Shown: positions 36,288 to 45,417, counted from the stretch's first letter. The stretch is DNA of 64,000 nucleotides from Marsupella aquatica (GCA_973895155.1 OZ316895.1:930001-994000), one strand, 5' to 3'. Notes: a model not told the origin generated them from the sequence alone. A program made the numbers and translations.

Positions 36288-36714
36288 CTACACTAAAACT
36301 AAAATGATAATTCTAGTAACAAGGGTAGTGGGTATTAAGAAAGGTTCAGGTGAAACTAAAATACTGTTAAACCCTACTTCACCATACTTGCGGACCAACA
36401 CATCACGGAAATTAGTTTTCTTACGACATATGATCCTAATATCTCCAAGAGAAAATGAAACAGGAATATCATCTGGACTCCTATTCAAGTCCATGACTTC
36501 AATAAAAGATAAAGATAATGCATTCCCACTCATCACGGTACGACACTACTGGGTATATTATCGGCTCGTTAGAAACCATAACAGCAGTTGCAAACTGAGC
36601 TCCAAAATGATAGGTTAAATGTTGTCTCATAGATGGTTTGTCTAAAAGATGGACTCTAATCAAAAATGGATTACGAAGGGGAAGATCAGGGATAATTCTC
36701 TCTCTTGGATTCAT
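36288..36714 (-). pseudogene. Unidentified small ORF, frameshifted, within the gag-pol insertion
   Basis: Two minus-strand frames join end to end with one frame change near 36525-36535. The first is 36714 to ~36530 (MNPRERIIPDLPLRNPFLIR start), the second ~36536 to 36288 (SGNALSLSFIEVMDLNRSP ...). Together they would encode ~140 residues of ordinary, non-repetitive composition, unlike shadow frames. I do not recognise the family. Downstream of it, on plus, are two copies of a CCTTTGCTATCCGGGCCAAA word (near 36730 and 36822). It could be a gene carried by the inserted segment. Confidence 0.35.
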
Positions 36715-37069
36715 GATGTCTCTCCTATTCCTTTGCTATCCGGGCCAAAGGACGCCCCACCCCTAAATTCCCAAAGAAACCTTATTTCCTAAGGTCCCAT
36801 CTATAAGTCTACCACTCATTCCTTTGCTATCCGGGCCAAAAGACGCCCCACTACTATGTTTAAGGCACAAAGAGCTTCACAACCTTGAATGATAAACACT
36901 GCGGAATGAGGGGAGAGTGCCCCTCACCACTTTATTTATAGTGCACACCAAGAGGGCATGGATCAAGCCCAAGCACTTGGATAAAGACCAAGTGTCAAAC
37001 ATCTAATACCTAAGAGTGTGCTAGTACTGTTCATAGTTGGTGAAACTACTTTTAGTAGGGGGAACTACC

Positions 37070-37285
37070 ATGCATTGGTGGAACTACTGTGCGTTGGTGG
37101 ACCTACTGTGCGTTGGTGGAACTATTGTGTGTTGGTGGACCTACTGTGCGTTGGTGGTCCTACTATGCGTTGGTGGACCTATTATGCGTTAGTGGACCTA
37201 CTGTGCATTGGTAGAACTATTGTGCGTTGGTAGAACTACTCATATACATTGGTAGAACTACTCATATGCATTGGTGGAACTATTG
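37070..37285. repeat. 19-bp minisatellite, about 11 copies
   Basis: Unit close to GTTGGTGGACCTACTGTGC, repeated from ~37070 to ~37285 with point variants and two slightly longer units carrying 'catat'. The plus-strand open frame across it (37018-37233) is a consequence of the repeat. It lies between gag and pol of the DNMT gypsy element and interrupts their continuity. Confidence 0.85.
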
Positions 37286-37438
37286 TAGTCCGTTAATATT
37301 GCTAAAGAAGTTAATAAAGTCTAAATTTAATAATCTAACTACTAAACTACTTATATAATCTATAACATATTAAAACATCCAATTTTTTTATAACTTAAGA
37401 GAAAATCATGACAACGGACTTTCTATTCAACAACATAG

Positions 37439-37984
37439 TTAGGAAAGATGGGGCAGCATGACCAAATCAAGTGTAGCTCTGGTCACATAATCTGCAGCAA
37501 TACTGTCATCTCTACCACTGGAAATTGGTACTGGGATAGCCAAACCAGTGGAAATATGTAATGGAGAAGAAGAAGGTCCATTATGTACATGAGATTGGAC
37601 CTCCAAAACCGGTGTCACAGGGGATGATAAAGAATGCAGTGAGCCCTCTAGCGCTCTGATGACAGCTCTAGCATCCAGTTGTAAATCATGGCAACTGAAA
37701 AGTGGAGTTGTAAGAATCCTTTGTGCCATACCGGAGGTGAAATGCTCAAGGAGCTCAGGAGAAACAATTCCCTGTGAAATGTCAGCAGCACCTGGTGGTG
37801 GAATGGATGTAGCTGCAGCTTCCTCCCCCCTCGCCAACAAGGTGCGCTCTTCAGCAAGTGTGAGTGGCTGAAAAGATTGGGGCAAGACAGCCCGAGCCCC
37901 CCTGGCTCTAGTCATAGGACCGGCAGCAAGACCATCAGCCTGTACAATGCGGCGTGTGGGAGCAGTACGGGAGGCTACACTAGC
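37439..37984 (-). pseudogene. gag: Gag C-terminal extension beyond an in-frame TAG
   Basis: This continues the Gag frame directly after TAG 37985-37987 without any frame change, for ~180 codons: RTAPTRRIVQADGLAAGPM, then QSFQPLTLAEERTLLARGEE, and on to LVMLPHLS at 37439. Composition stays protein-like (Pro, Ser, Ala). The context CAA TAG G resembles leaky stop contexts, but simple CAG-to-TAG decay explains it equally well. It stops where the inserted AT-rich DNA begins. Confidence 0.6.
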
Positions 37985-39451
37985 CTATTGGTAAGCAAAA
38001 TAGGAAGGGCAGAATGAATCTGAAAATTCTGCTGTAAGGCCAGGCTGTGTAGCAGAGGACAGCACACACTCACCCATATGAGCATCAAATGGCAAGCCAT
38101 AGAAAGAGCGGGGTAGAGATGCTGAACTGTCAGTGGTGTCTGGGCCCGAGATGGGTTGCACGTGACCAGCCGGTTGAGAAGGACCAACAGAGGCAAGTGA
38201 CTTGCCTTTGATGTTGGCAAGTTGGGCACGTAGGGACTCAACCTCATGAGTCAGAGACTGGATTTGAGTTGCCTGTGCATTGTGAGCTTCCTTCTGAGCT
38301 GGTTGCTTCTGTTGCTGCTTGGGCAATTTGTTGGCACTGGGTGCTTTGCCACTGGAAGGAGGAGCAACTGATGCAGTAGGAGCCCTCCTAGCTGGTGGGG
38401 GAGTGGAAACAGGAGCAGGATGAGTGGCCTGTTGTCGTAGCTGCTTCCTCTTTGGGAATTTGGCAAAACAAACTGCCTCCAAGTGGCCCACTTTCCCGCA
38501 AAAATCACAAGACAAGTCCTCAGCAACAATATCACATTCATTAGCCTTGTGATTTGGGTTACCACAGTAGTTGCAAGATGGCAGCATGAAAGCAGCATGG
38601 GCTGGCTTGGTCTTGGAACCATACTGTGGCACACGGGAAGGGGTGGCCAGTGTAGGGGCAGCAGCCTGGTACCTGGATCGCGGTGGACGCGCAATACTGG
38701 CCTCATAATGTGCATGGGCCAACTCAAGTTTCTCAGCAGTGTCATAGACATTGAGCAGGGTGTAGCTGTCTCCAAACTTTGAGAATACTTGCTGCAACAC
38801 TTGCGAATGGAGAGCTGGTGTGCCCTCCAATGCACGAAGATAGCGATGAGCAGCTTCCAGGTCAGTGATGCTCTGGGTGTCCTCCTTCAGCTTGAGAAGC
38901 TGGCGATACATCATCTTCAAGGTTTCATCGCGCTGCCTCACAAAGGTGGTCAACTGCATGATTTTGTCAGCACTCTTGATTGGGAATTCCAATTCAAGAA
39001 CCTGGAAAAACTCAGCCACTGGATCAGCAAAGGCAGGAGAATCAATGGTGGGAGAAATGCCTGATGTAGCCTGTGCCAAGACAGTGGGAGTAATTGGCGT
39101 AGTGGTAGGAACTGGAGTAGGAGGGGAAGTGGCAGGAGCAGTAGCATGGGCTGCAATGGCATTCTGTAAGGCCAATTGTGAGGCTGCCGCAATTGCACTG
39201 GCATAGGTAGGGTTAGGCAACTGTGTGACAACAAGCAGCCGTTGAGAATGTTGCTCATACACATCCAAAGCCTCATGGTGCACATACCTAGCTAGCTGCT
39301 TAAATGCAAAAGCATTTGTGAAATTGCTATCGTACTTCAACTCCAATTCATAAACGATAGTGTAGAAAGTGGATTTGAACTCACGCAAAGAAAGAGTGCC
39401 TGGACGCCCGCTGAAGCGCTCAATGTGGCCAGATGAGTGGCTGACATCCAT
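37985..39451 (-). CDS. gag: Gag of the DNMT gypsy element (intact frame)
   Basis: 488 codons before TAG 37985-37987 when started at the first ATG of the frame (39449-39451, MDVSHSSGHIERFSG). The frame is open further upstream without an ATG, back to a TGA near 39605, so an upstream exon or non-AUG start cannot be excluded. The capsid-like region includes FSGRPGTLSLREFKSTFYTI, AEFFQVLELEF and MMYRQLLKLKEDTQS. Two CCHC knuckles follow: CNYCGNPNHKANEC (about 38540-38581) and CDFCGKVGHLEAVC (about 38471-38513). A Pro/Gln-rich tail and a short coiled coil (IQSLTHEVESLRAQLANIKG) close it. It binds element RNA and builds the particle. It is the least damaged frame of the element. Confidence 0.8.
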   Translation of the reverse strand: MDVSHSSGHIERFSGRPGTLSLREFKSTFYTIVYELELKYDSNFTNAFAFKQLARYVHHEALDVYEQHSQRLLVVTQLPNPTYASAIAAASQLALQNAIAAHATAPATSPPTPVPTTTPITPTVLAQATSGISPTIDSPAFADPVAEFFQVLELEFPIKSADKIMQLTTFVRQRDETLKMMYRQLLKLKEDTQSITDLEAAHRYLRALEGTPALHSQVLQQVFSKFGDSYTLLNVYDTAEKLELAHAHYEASIARPPRSRYQAAAPTLATPSRVPQYGSKTKPAHAAFMLPSCNYCGNPNHKANECDIVAEDLSCDFCGKVGHLEAVCFAKFPKRKQLRQQATHPAPVSTPPPARRAPTASVAPPSSGKAPSANKLPKQQQKQPAQKEAHNAQATQIQSLTHEVESLRAQLANIKGKSLASVGPSQPAGHVQPISGPDTTDSSASLPRSFYGLPFDAHMGECVLSSATQPGLTAEFSDSFCPSYFAYQ

Positions 39452-39604
39452 GCTGTATGTTGGTGAAGCTGGAACAACCACTGATGCAAAAGGAGTAAAG
39501 GGCAAAGAAGCAATAGCAGGCTTTGGGGTAGTGGTGAAGCGACCGCCAAATGTAGCAGAAGGGTTGCGTGGTGTGGGTGCTGTTGTTGTCTGTTGATGCC
39601 GTCA

Positions 39605-40809
39605 AAATTGCTGAGACTCCAATGAAATTGGCACCAATGGTCGTGGATCACTCCGTAAGTGGTACTTGGGTGTCGGTGGCGATGAGCTGCTATGACTTGG
39701 CTCCTTTGCTAACATGTTGCATGCTCACTCGGGGTGCCAATGGGAAAGAAACTGAGAAGAAAAAGGTGTGGCAACCCCAAGGCTATGAAATGTAACCCAC
39801 AAAGGAAACAACACTGCAAGGCAAAAATGTGTAGACCGGCCCTGCCGAAAATATACTCACAAGAAAATGAATGGAAAGAAAACAAGAGGAAACGGCCAAA
39901 AGGGGCCTCCGTTATGTGTGTAGACAGGGGTCTGTGTATACACATAAAGGGCACCGGTCGGTGCCCAATGTGGATACATTGTCGGGCTCCCTGGAAGAAA
40001 AAGAGGCCAGAAAGAAGCAGGTGTACGCACACTCGGGAGGCACGGTACCCTATGCTGCAGGGCGAGGCGAGGTGAGGCTGAGGCGAGGTGACAACTTAAT
40101 GGCTCGGGCCCTGCATAGGGCTTCGTGCCCCACTATGAGCTCCCCCTATCCCCCTTTTGGGCCTTGTGCCCTGGCAGTGAGTGACTCCCGAGAGAGGAGT
40201 CGAGAGTACTCCCCCCCGTTAAGGGTCGTGGGGTTATTTTAATGCCTCTCGGCTTACCAGAGCTTGCCACGTAGGCAGCTTTATATTTCATTATTTATGG
40301 TCGTATTTGGGGTGTATTTATACACTCGAAGTTTATGAATACAGCTGGCAGATTTTTCAGACATGCAAATAATTCAATAGGGAGAAATCCCACAGCGGGG
40401 AATAAAACTTTATTCATATGTAAATCAAGATTTACAGTGACTCGACAGAGTCTAACAAATGAATGCCCAGAAGGCAGTTCTTGACAACAATTAATTGTCT
40501 AAAGAATGTCCATCTATAGGTCTATTGTAATATCTGTCTAATCTGTATATGGAAGTGTTGTCTGTAAACTATCTACAATCTATCAGTGCTAACTCTAACG
40601 ATAATGCCTCACAGGCTAATATGTGCCTAGGTTACTGTCAATAATGCCTCATATGTTTAATGACAGTCCAGAGGATGGTCCTCCTCCATCTCCACCTCCC
40701 GGGGGTCCCCCTCCATGAGGACCAAAGTTGAGGCTGAAACTGCAGCCATTCATGGTGCAATTTGTTAATGCCTTAATATTTTCAAAAACAGTGTTGATTA
40801 CTGGATTAA
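39605..40809 (-). other. Leader of the DNMT gypsy element and spacer to the recombinase gene
   Basis: No coding frame supported. Contains a small inverted repeat GGGCACCGGTCGGTGCCC (39949-39966), the 59-base block at 40159-40217 that recurs near 44.3 kb, and AT-rich sequence from 40260 to 40660. The gypsy 5' LTR should lie here or further right, but I cannot delimit it because no partner LTR is seen near 31.1 kb. Confidence 0.4.
40159..40217. repeat. Direct repeat flanking the recombinase gene, copy 1
   Basis: Starts GGGCCTTGTGCCCTGG, continues CTCCCGAGAGAGGAGTCGAG and ends GTACTCCCCCCC. The same ordered block, about 80 percent identical by eye and in the same orientation, is at 44297-44353. 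The two copies bracket 4.1 kb that contains the whole tyrosine recombinase gene. Confidence 0.7.
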
Positions 40810-42639
40810 TCATGACCGGCAAGCGGGCAATGCCCTTAAATCTTGGTCCGAACAACTTAAAGCATCCCAATCCATGGACTCAAAGAAAATATCCAAGTCA
40901 GTATCTGTCTCCTCTTCAACAAAATGCGTTGAAACGTCAGTGTCCAGTGTACTCAGGCCCTGTTCAGTAGCAGGTGCCACAAGCTCAACACTCATAGTTG
41001 GTGTGACAACTTCTTCACTAACCAACACCTCCATAACCGGCTCGGCTACTGGTTGAAGGAGAGTCGGCTCCATTTCTATCACAGAAGGCAAGCTGGACTC
41101 TGTAGAATCAGCACCTGCACTCACCAAGAAATCACCAAGAAAAGAATGAGTTATATTCAATAATAACATAATCAATAAAAAGTATGCATGAACAAGTCAG
41201 CTTGCTCTATTACCTTTGGAAGGGAGCAACTTTGTTCCGTCCTTCAGTTTCTTAGACAGTGGCTCGTCCACTACAGAAACAGCAGGCCCAGTCACATATT
41301 CGCTCTTCTCGCCATCAATAAGCGCCCTCTTGCCTTTTGTTGTCTCCAAAGTCACTGTCTCAGGGTAAGCAGTCCCATCCGAGGCACATCTAAGTGCCGC
41401 TCGCACCTTAGCCTCTGTGCTGCGGTTGTACCTCTCATATGCACCCTCGCTTTTGTGGCCTGAGATCTTCATCCCAACCTTTGGTGGAACACCCTCAGCT
41501 CCCATCCGAGAGATACAGGTGGTGCGTCCAGTTTTATTGGAGACACCATCAGTACCAAGGCCAGCCTCCTGATGCAACACTTTCAGACAAGAGCCGAGTG
41601 TCTTCTCACCAAGCCTCGACGTTGAGTACCATGCATGCGTCCGCAGGTGGTCAATGCATTGATAGAAAAGAAATGTTGCACTTACAGGCAGATGATGGAT
41701 TAACATCCAAAATGTATTGACCACATCAAGGTCATAGTTAATCACAGCAGGTCTGAAATGCTCCTCCTGATATCGATCCATACTCACTCTATAGTTCTTG
41801 CTAAGGGGCTCATCGTATTTCACAAAATCACCATGGACATCAATTGCAAAAATAAAGTCAGCCTTCATAAGATTATACAACTCCTTACCGCCACAAATAC
41901 AAAACCGATTCAGTAAAAAGAAAACTGCCCTCCTCTGCAGGCCTCGCGAGTGTGAGACAGAGGTACTCGAATGAGCCAATATGGTGGCCTCATCTGCAAA
42001 AGTAATGACAGAGGCTTTCTTCCTTGGCACATTAGCGCCTGACTTCTTTGAGCGCTCCATTGCCAACACACAGGCCACAGCCACTGGCTTGAACAGAGGT
42101 GAAGATCGCATGTCAAACACTCGCTCAGATTCCTTACCTGTCTCAACCACACGCTTCTCTTGTTTCTTCCGCAAAATACAGTGAAACGCACGATAAAGAC
42201 CCATCAAGGTCTGTGAGGGATAGAGCTTACCGTCCTTCTTGCAAACCTGTTCAAAGAACTTTGTCAATAGCATCACACAGTCTCGGCCAGGCATTTCCTC
42301 TAACGGAAGTGTGGTGTTCCACCCTTTAAACTCATGGAACTTATTGAGCCGATTTGCAGCCCATCGATCAACTGCAGCGCTCGGATTACTACCACCCTCG
42401 GAAAGGTTGCGCTGAAACTCTGCATCTTCAGGTAAGAACTCACAGGAAGTTCCATTTGGGAGATTCACTGTAAGCTGTTGCGAGATCAAATACTCAAGTG
42501 CAATAGCATCCGGGTCCCCATTCAGGTTATGAATGTCTGATTCTGAAACAAAGCAACAATAGGCACCAGATGAAGTTTCGCCTACAAGATCACAAATCGT
42601 TCCACCAGCGATTGCACCTTCGGATGCCATTGCTGACAT
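40810..42639 (-). CDS. Tyrosine recombinase-like protein (DUF3504/Crypton type), two exons
   Basis: Family role: site-specific DNA cutting and joining through a tyrosine. Exon 1 is 42639-41214, intron 41213-41115 (99 bases, GT-AG, phase 1), exon 2 is 41114-40810; 576 residues joined. ATG 42639 (MSAMASEG) is the first in frame. A CAG acceptor-like site ~40 bases upstream (about 42680) leaves a 5' exon possible. A SAM-like N-terminal domain (VDRWAANRLNKFHEFKGW, LTKFFEQVCKKDGKLYPSQT) precedes the catalytic domain: FCICGGKELYNL (box I, Cys codon 41893-41895 where Arg is expected), SNKTGRTTCISRMG (K-x-x-R), MKISGHKSEGAYERY (GH, nucleophile Tyr codon 41428-41430). Exon 2 adds an acidic tail (DTDLDIFFESMDWDAL). 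Without the box I Arg this copy is probably inactive, or it has been repurposed. Frame otherwise intact. Confidence 0.8.
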
Positions 42640-43732
42640 TCCAAGGCTGAATGATGGCCCTTGATCCTTGTCCAAGTCTGGTACGTAAGAAAATCATTCA
42701 GTTAGCTTAAACGGAGCCTCGATCGGCTGTACAACTACAATGGCAGAAGATGAGGTTTTGGAGACAAATGGTGAGGAAGAAGCGGCCCAACCTTCATCGT
42801 CATCGCGAGCGCAAACAACAATGAATACATTCAAGAAAACGGTCAACTGAACCTGGGGATAGTTTTGGAGGCATTATGATGAGCCTTCGATCGCAACGTC
42901 AATATACAACACACTGCAGAAAGCTAAGAAGTATGTTAGTACTTCTGCATGATCAGGCCAACCTTCTACATGATCAGGCATTCATCTGAGCCTTCGATAA
43001 TGGCTTCGATGAGCATTCTACAGATATCTGAGCGGGAGACGTTCAGAAAAATGATTAGTCTTACATAGATCCTTTCCTTCACTTTCAACCACTGCAAGTG
43101 ATCGTCGCTATGCAAACCAAAATTACCTCAAGTTATGATGAAATCTCGGGAAGAAGGCACGAAGGAGAATTCTGAACATGAGAGACCAAAAACCAACAAC
43201 CAAATCAGTCCTTAAGCTGAACCGTAATGTAGTGAATCGAGAGCAAAGCATAAGCATGGGCTTCACATATCTACATGGAGAAAGCATTCGGCTGATTCTG
43301 CATAAAGCGGCATTGAAGGAATGAACAATAGCATTCAGAATGAAAAGACATTCAAATCAAGCGGCATACATCCAATAAAGCACTCAATACGAATAGAGTA
43401 GTTGACAGGAAAAACCAGAGAAGCTGAGATCGTGCTCCCAGTGAAAAGTAGAGACCAATTGGTCCACTCGCAAGCTCAAAAACTCCAAACGACGGCCCAC
43501 ACCGAGTCGCTCGCAGATGACAAAGCGCACAACCCGTCCCACACACAATCGCCCGCAGATTCACCAGCGCACACCCGACGCTGCAGAGACAAACTTGCAG
43601 CCTAACGACAAAAAGTGAGACAAGGAATTCCTCTTGCAGATTAAGTAAAGCCCGCCCCAGAATCCACCGACTGGTCCACAAAAATCTCAGCCGTCCATTC
43701 TGGGTTGACCGTTGGATGTCGATCTACAAACG

Positions 43733-43745
43733 CCCTAAACCCTAA
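43733..43745 (+). promoter_or_regulatory. Telo-box-like motif (CCCTAAACCCTAA)
   Basis: Almost two units of the plant telomere repeat, containing AAACCCTAA, a motif found in many plant promoters near transcription starts. It lies 1.1 kb upstream of the recombinase ATG on the opposite strand. Regulatory function here is conjecture; a short interstitial telomere repeat is equally possible. Confidence 0.35.
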
Positions 43746-43784
43746 CACGTTACGCCGTTGGATGTCATCTTAAACCGTTTAGTT

Positions 43785-43975
43785 TTGAATAGAGGGCCAA
43801 GATTGGCCGCGGGTTGACGAGCCCTGAATGGAGGGTGAAGATTGGCCGTGGAAAGAGAAACCCTCTATGGAGGGCCAAGATTTCTCGAGACTGGCATTTC
43901 AGAATGGAGGGCCTGGATTTTCTTGGAGGAGCGTGATCCTGCATGGAGGGCCCAGATTTACCGCGGGAAGAACAC
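43785..43975. repeat. Degenerate tandem repeat (GAATGGAGGGCCAAGATT units)
   Basis: Five imperfect copies of an ~40-base unit, each carrying 'tggagggccaagatt' or a close variant followed by 'ggccgcgg', 'tctcgag' or 'taccgcgg'. No coding frame. Confidence 0.7.
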
Positions 43976-44159
43976 TGGCAGCCGCGGAGTATTGTAACCT
44001 GCAGGTACATTCTTAAATCAATTTGGGCCCTTCAATTTTGACGGAGGGTCGAGATGGCATGCAGAGATGGGAGCCATGACTGACACAGCGGCTGGAGGAT
44101 GCGCGCGTTTTAATCTGGGCCGTTGGTAATTCTTTGTACGACCCTTAACGCATATTTAG

Positions 44160-44268
44160 GGTCCCTTCGTGCCCCTTAATGGGGTATGGGGTCTCCCGTA
44201 CACCTCCCCACTCCCGCGGGTCGGCATACGGTCGACCCCAATACCCCATTAAGGGGCACTGAGGGACC
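44160..44268. repeat. Large palindrome: 34-base arms, ~40-base spacer
   Basis: The left arm 44160-44193 (GGTCCCTTCGTGCCCCTTAA...) and the reverse complement of the right arm 44234-44268 match over 34 positions with two or three differences and a one-base gap. Weaker pairing continues outside (CATATTTAGG / CCATAAACATAT). A direct-repeat block begins 29 bases to the right. It would form a strong cruciform or hairpin. Confidence 0.85.
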
Positions 44269-44296
44269 ATAAACATATACTTTAAAGCTGAATTAA

Positions 44297-44353
44297 GGGC
44301 TTCGTGCCCTGCAGGAGGACTCCTGAGAGAGGGAGTCGAATGTACTCCCCCCC
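44297..44353. repeat. Direct repeat flanking the recombinase gene, copy 2
   Basis: GGGCTTCGTGCCCTGCAGG, then CTCCTGAGAGAGGGAGTCGA, then TGTACTCCCCCCC: the partner of 40159-40217. The near-palindromic word AGGGCcTCGTGCCCT recurs near 44375 and 44428, giving five variants in total across the two flanks. Confidence 0.7.
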
Positions 44354-45053
44354 TTGAATGCTTCAGAGTTGCTTAGGGCCTCGTGCCCTGCTTTCGCTTC
44401 AACTCCCCCTCCTCCTTTATTCTCCATAGGGCCTCGTGCCCTCGGTTCTCGCTCCTTCTTCCCTGTTTTAATTGTAATGGCAGGAAGCTGGCAAGTGCAT
44501 CGGAAAATGAGATGAAACGAAAATGGAGGGAAGGGGAGAAGTGCCGAGGGGAGGCGCATGGCCAAGAACGTAAGGATGTAATAGGGGCTCGGTCCTATGC
44601 AGTCGTGAGGTAGTCGCAAGGTGGCTGAGGCAAACTCGCCGGCAGCCGTGGCCGGGAATGCGACCATAAAAACTAACAAAAAAGGCCCCCCCCAAAGTGT
44701 CATAAAAACGCGAGCGAGGGCGCAACGGCCTGTGCAGTCTGTGAAGCGTCGGGGGTCGTGCAGCAGCAGTCGGCAGCACGTCACGGCCGGAAAGTACAAA
44801 AAACTGGCCAAAAAAGTCGTGACAGTCGGCAGCAATCGTAGCAGCAGCAATTGTGGAAGCAGATCGAGTTGCGGCCGGCAAGAAAAATCCGGGCCCCTTG
44901 TTATGTGTATACACTTAACACCACAATAAACCCATAACTTTTAACTCGTCACTCCGATGTCCGTCAAAGAAATTGCAATGGCTTCACCAAAAATTGTCAA
45001 AATTGTCACGAGCAATCTTCTTCCCGTCACCGCTAACTCGAGAGTTCTTCTTG
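44354..45053. other. Right end of the 13.9-kb insertion
   Basis: GC-rich sequence without a supported gene; the frame at 44293-44850 on minus is compositional. It ends ...GAGTTCTTCTTG directly against the TATA region of LTR B. CAGCAGTCGGCAGCA-like words recur at 44764-44780 and 44822-44840. Confidence 0.4.
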
Positions 45054-45413
45054 AATAAAAGGCGTAAGAGAAACAATTGTACTGAAATCGAATCAAAAAC
45101 CGGCAGGATGCCAAGATCGGCCGGGAGCATCTAACGAATCACTGTGTGAATCCCGTGTAGGGAACCGACGAGCACTGTCTGAGCTCTGTCAACAGTGATT
45201 CAAGAAGAACTGAAAAACCCACAAACAAAGACATGCCCTAAGTAAACAAAGTCTTGGCGTCACACTAACAAGCACGTTTGCTTCAAGAACGCCTGGCATT
45301 TGCTATAAGAACATGTCGCTAACTCAAGTATTACACTAGCCCTAACTACATACCTAGCGAACATGCGAGGGACATGCCGATGTGCATAAGAGGCACTGTC
45401 CCTCGGCATGACA
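45054..45413 (+). repeat. LTR copy B, right part
   Basis: Resumes LTR B at AATAAAAGGCGTAAGAG and runs to CGGCATGACA, matching copy A 30590-30949 closely. Directly followed by TGGG, the partner of the duplication at 30410-30413. Confidence 0.85.
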
Positions 45414-45417
45414 TGGG
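45414..45417. repeat. Target-site duplication, right copy (tggg)
   Basis: Exact partner of 30410-30413. The LTR C insertion also made a 4-base duplication (tcaa), so 4 bases appears to be this family's rule. Confidence 0.75.

Larger units (their letters stand above)
42680..44159. other. Upstream region of the recombinase gene
   Basis: No supported ORF. On the minus strand DDDEGWAASSSPF (about 42770-42810) could be part of a 5' exon, but no ATG precedes it in frame. Pyrimidine-rich stretches and the repeats listed separately fill the rest. Confidence 0.35.
31130..45053. mobile_element. 13.9-kb insertion splitting LTR B: DNMT gypsy element plus tyrosine recombinase unit
   Basis: Joining 31129 to 45054 rebuilds an LTR matching copies A and C, so everything between is one insertion or several nested ones. 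From left to right it contains: a minus-strand Ty3/gypsy polyprotein (31168-39451), a gag-to-pol insertion with a minisatellite (about 36270-37438), and a tyrosine recombinase gene (40810-42639) with its flanking repeats. No clear target duplication is visible at the outer ends (0-2 bases: tat / aat). The gypsy element lacks a recognisable LTR at its 3' side; a C-run (G-run on its own strand) abuts LTR B directly. Confidence 0.7.

Noticed and set aside
43402-44850. Open frames near the recombinase upstream region
   Set aside because: Low-complexity, overlapping frames on both strands with no motif.
31130-45053. Interpretation as a DIRS-type element (RT, methyltransferase and tyrosine recombinase together)
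   Set aside because: The RT sits in a Pol with protease and a DDE integrase, the methyltransferase is of the C5 type, and the recombinase is a separate intron-bearing gene; these are not DIRS features.
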